From: Acidobacteriota bacterium
GTDB lineage: Bacteria; Acidobacteriota; Vicinamibacteria; Marinacidobacterales; Marinacidobacteraceae
Direction of reading: 5' to 3'
Length of the DNA: 60,827 nucleotides
NCBI GenBank assembly: GCA_009840635.1
Contig: VXNL01000058.1
Location: forward strand, 1-60,827
Each line of letters starts with the position of its first letter. Position 1 is the first letter of the stretch. Positions 59,842 through 60,827 of the stretch are shown piece by piece. Both the position numbers and the translations under genes were made by a program. A model generated the notes under the pieces. The model was not told the DNA's origin. It saw nothing but the letters and a program-made list of their open reading frames with translations, and made no database searches.

Positions 59842-60027
59842 TAGCAGCCTGTGGTGAAACCCACGTGAGCGCCGAGACGGGTGAGGCGCCCGGCTGACAA
59901 GGCGCGTGAGGGAGGAATACCGAGCGTATTTCGACCGAAACGCAACGCAGAGCGCCTCGCAGAGGCGCGGTTCAGACGGGATGGATCGCCCGTCGAACGC
60001 CGCGTCGGGTTTTGCCACAGGCTGCTA
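59842..60027. mobile_element. 186-bp MITE-like element with 21-bp terminal inverted repeats
   Basis: The left end TAGCAGCCTGTGG-TG-AAACCC (59842-59862) and the reverse complement of the right end, TAGCAGCCTGTGG-CA-AAACCC (60007-60027), match at 19 of 21 positions. The element starts and ends with TA, compatible with a TA target duplication as in IS630/Tc1-like elements. It contains no open reading frame of its own and no transposase. It sits between the dipeptidase and the exported-protein operon. Confidence 0.75.
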
Positions 60028-60827
60028 GGCCCAGACGTCCCTCAGCACCCGGAGCGCGTTCCCGCCCATCACCTTGCCGATGTCCTCGTCGGAGTAGCCG
60101 TGCTTCACCAGCCAACGGAGGATGTTCTTCGAGCCCTCCACCGGGTTCTCGATCCCCGCGACATAGGGGACCCGGTCGAAGGCGGGCGCCCCGCTTCCCG
60201 CGCTCGCCTTCTTGATGGAAAGCGCCGCGGAGTACACCCCGTGGAGCCCGACGTGGTCGCCGAACACCGTGTCCGGTCCGAAACCGACGTAGTCCACGCC
60301 CACGAGGTCCTTCACGTACTCGAAGTGCTCCATGAAGGACTCGAGGTTGTGCCGGGGATGGTTCTTCGTGAGCGTCGTGTGCGGGGCGGCCTCGATCCCG
60401 ATGATGCCGCCCTTGTCGGCACAGGCCTGCAGCACGTCGTCCGGGGCCATCCGCCGGGTGTTCCAGAGCGAGCGGGCGCCGATGTGGGTGATCGAGACCG
60501 GCTTCTCGCTCGCCGCGATGACGTCGAGGGTCGTCTGGTCGCCGCAGTGAGCGGTGTCGATCAGCATCCCGACCTTGTTCATGCGCTCGACGACCTGATG
60601 ACCGAACGCGGTCAGCCCTCCGTCGTTCGCTTCCTTCAGCCCGCTCCCGAGCGCGTTCGATTCGCTGTAGGTGATCCCCATCTCACGGACGCCGAACCCG
60701 TGCAGGACCTCCACCCGGTCGAGTTCGTTCTCGATGGGTGCGGCGCCCTCGATGGCCGCCACCCAGGCGATCCGGCCCTCGGCGTGGGCCCGCAGGATGT
60801 CGTCCACCGTCCGGCAGTGAATGAGAA
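60025..60827 (-). CDS. membrane (M19) dipeptidase, 5' end cut by the window edge
   Basis: The visible 267 residues match renal/membrane dipeptidase: GMLIDTAHCGDQT and ITHIGARSLWNTRRM carry metal and substrate residues. VGFGPDTVFGDH and IGKVMGGNALRVL are the C-terminal signature. These enzymes hydrolyse dipeptides, often with D-residues at the second position. The frame stays open to the last base, so the N-terminus and any signal are missing. The TAG stop lies within the right TA-G end of the MITE-like element. Confidence 0.9.
   Translation of the reverse strand, partial: LIHCRTVDDILRAHAEGRIAWVAAIEGAAPIENELDRVEVLHGFGVREMGITYSESNALGSGLKEANDGGLTAFGHQVVERMNKVGMLIDTAHCGDQTTLDVIAASEKPVSITHIGARSLWNTRRMAPDDVLQACADKGGIIGIEAAPHTTLTKNHPRHNLESFMEHFEYVKDLVGVDYVGFGPDTVFGDHVGLHGVYSAALSIKKASAGSGAPAFDRVPYVAGIENPVEGSKNILRWLVKHGYSDEDIGKVMGGNALRVLRDVWA

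Noticed and set aside
59836..60018. Upstream extension of the exported-protein gene into the MITE-like element
   Set aside because: The extension lies in the element, has no signal-like sequence and no ribosome binding site. GTG 59835 directly precedes a signal peptide.

Overview
The window is a GC-rich bacterial chromosome segment, dense in genes and with short intergenic gaps. Many start/stop codons overlap (GTGA, ATGA, TTGA), GTG and TTG starts are frequent, and several -10-like boxes lie only 6-10 nt before a start codon, which suggests leaderless mRNAs. The gene content includes secreted M20/M19 peptidases, a D-aminoacylase, PQQ-type and PD40 propellers, tandem SurA-like isomerases behind mfd, and a cysteine tryptophylquinone amine dehydrogenase. 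This fits Acidobacteriota or a similar soil/marine lineage, but I cannot fix the phylum from sequence alone. The first 53 bases are a near-pure C run and look like a contig-end artefact. The right edge cuts a dipeptidase gene.

Region 1 (0.2-26 kb) is mostly housekeeping and secreted metabolism. It holds a methyltransferase-HNH fusion, a thioredoxin-like protein, an MdlA/MdlB-type heterodimeric ABC exporter, a FabZ-like hot-dog protein and SdpI. Next comes a minus-strand operon (NHL protein, M20 peptidase, class V aminotransferase, DUF1499), then LOG-mfd-two parvulin isomerases. A second minus-strand group (trxA, D-aminoacylase, two-domain FKBP, moaA) follows, then a CDF metal exporter overlapping a PD40-PHP metallohydrolase. 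A family of double-hairpin REP-like repeats is scattered only in this region. Two copies sit inside the first codons of genes.

Region 2 (26.4-47.5 kb) is the standout. A flavoprotein resembling QhpG is followed at once by a 3351-residue polyketide synthase with order KS-AT-DH-cMT-psiKR-ER-KR-ACP-KS-remnant AT and no thioesterase. Converging on it is a minus-strand operon of a D-threonine-aldolase-like enzyme, a discrete ACP and an alpha/beta hydrolase. That operon's promoter lies back to back, within 63 bp, with the promoter of a full quinohemoprotein amine dehydrogenase operon, qhpADCBFE. The small subunit QhpC keeps every thioether-bridge residue at canonical spacing. The arrangement suggests, but does not prove, that polyketide synthesis and periplasmic amine oxidation belong to one locus.

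Region 3 (47.5-60.8 kb) is almost all minus strand. It holds an alkaline phosphatase lipoprotein, four tandem paralogues of an unrecognised exported protein, thiI, tRNA-Lys and tRNA-Arg, a nucleoside hydrolase and an acyl-CoA dehydrogenase. A tightly overlapping transporter operon follows, with an unannotated 47-residue membrane protein. A 186-bp MITE-like element with 21-bp inverted ends lies between that operon and the truncated membrane dipeptidase.
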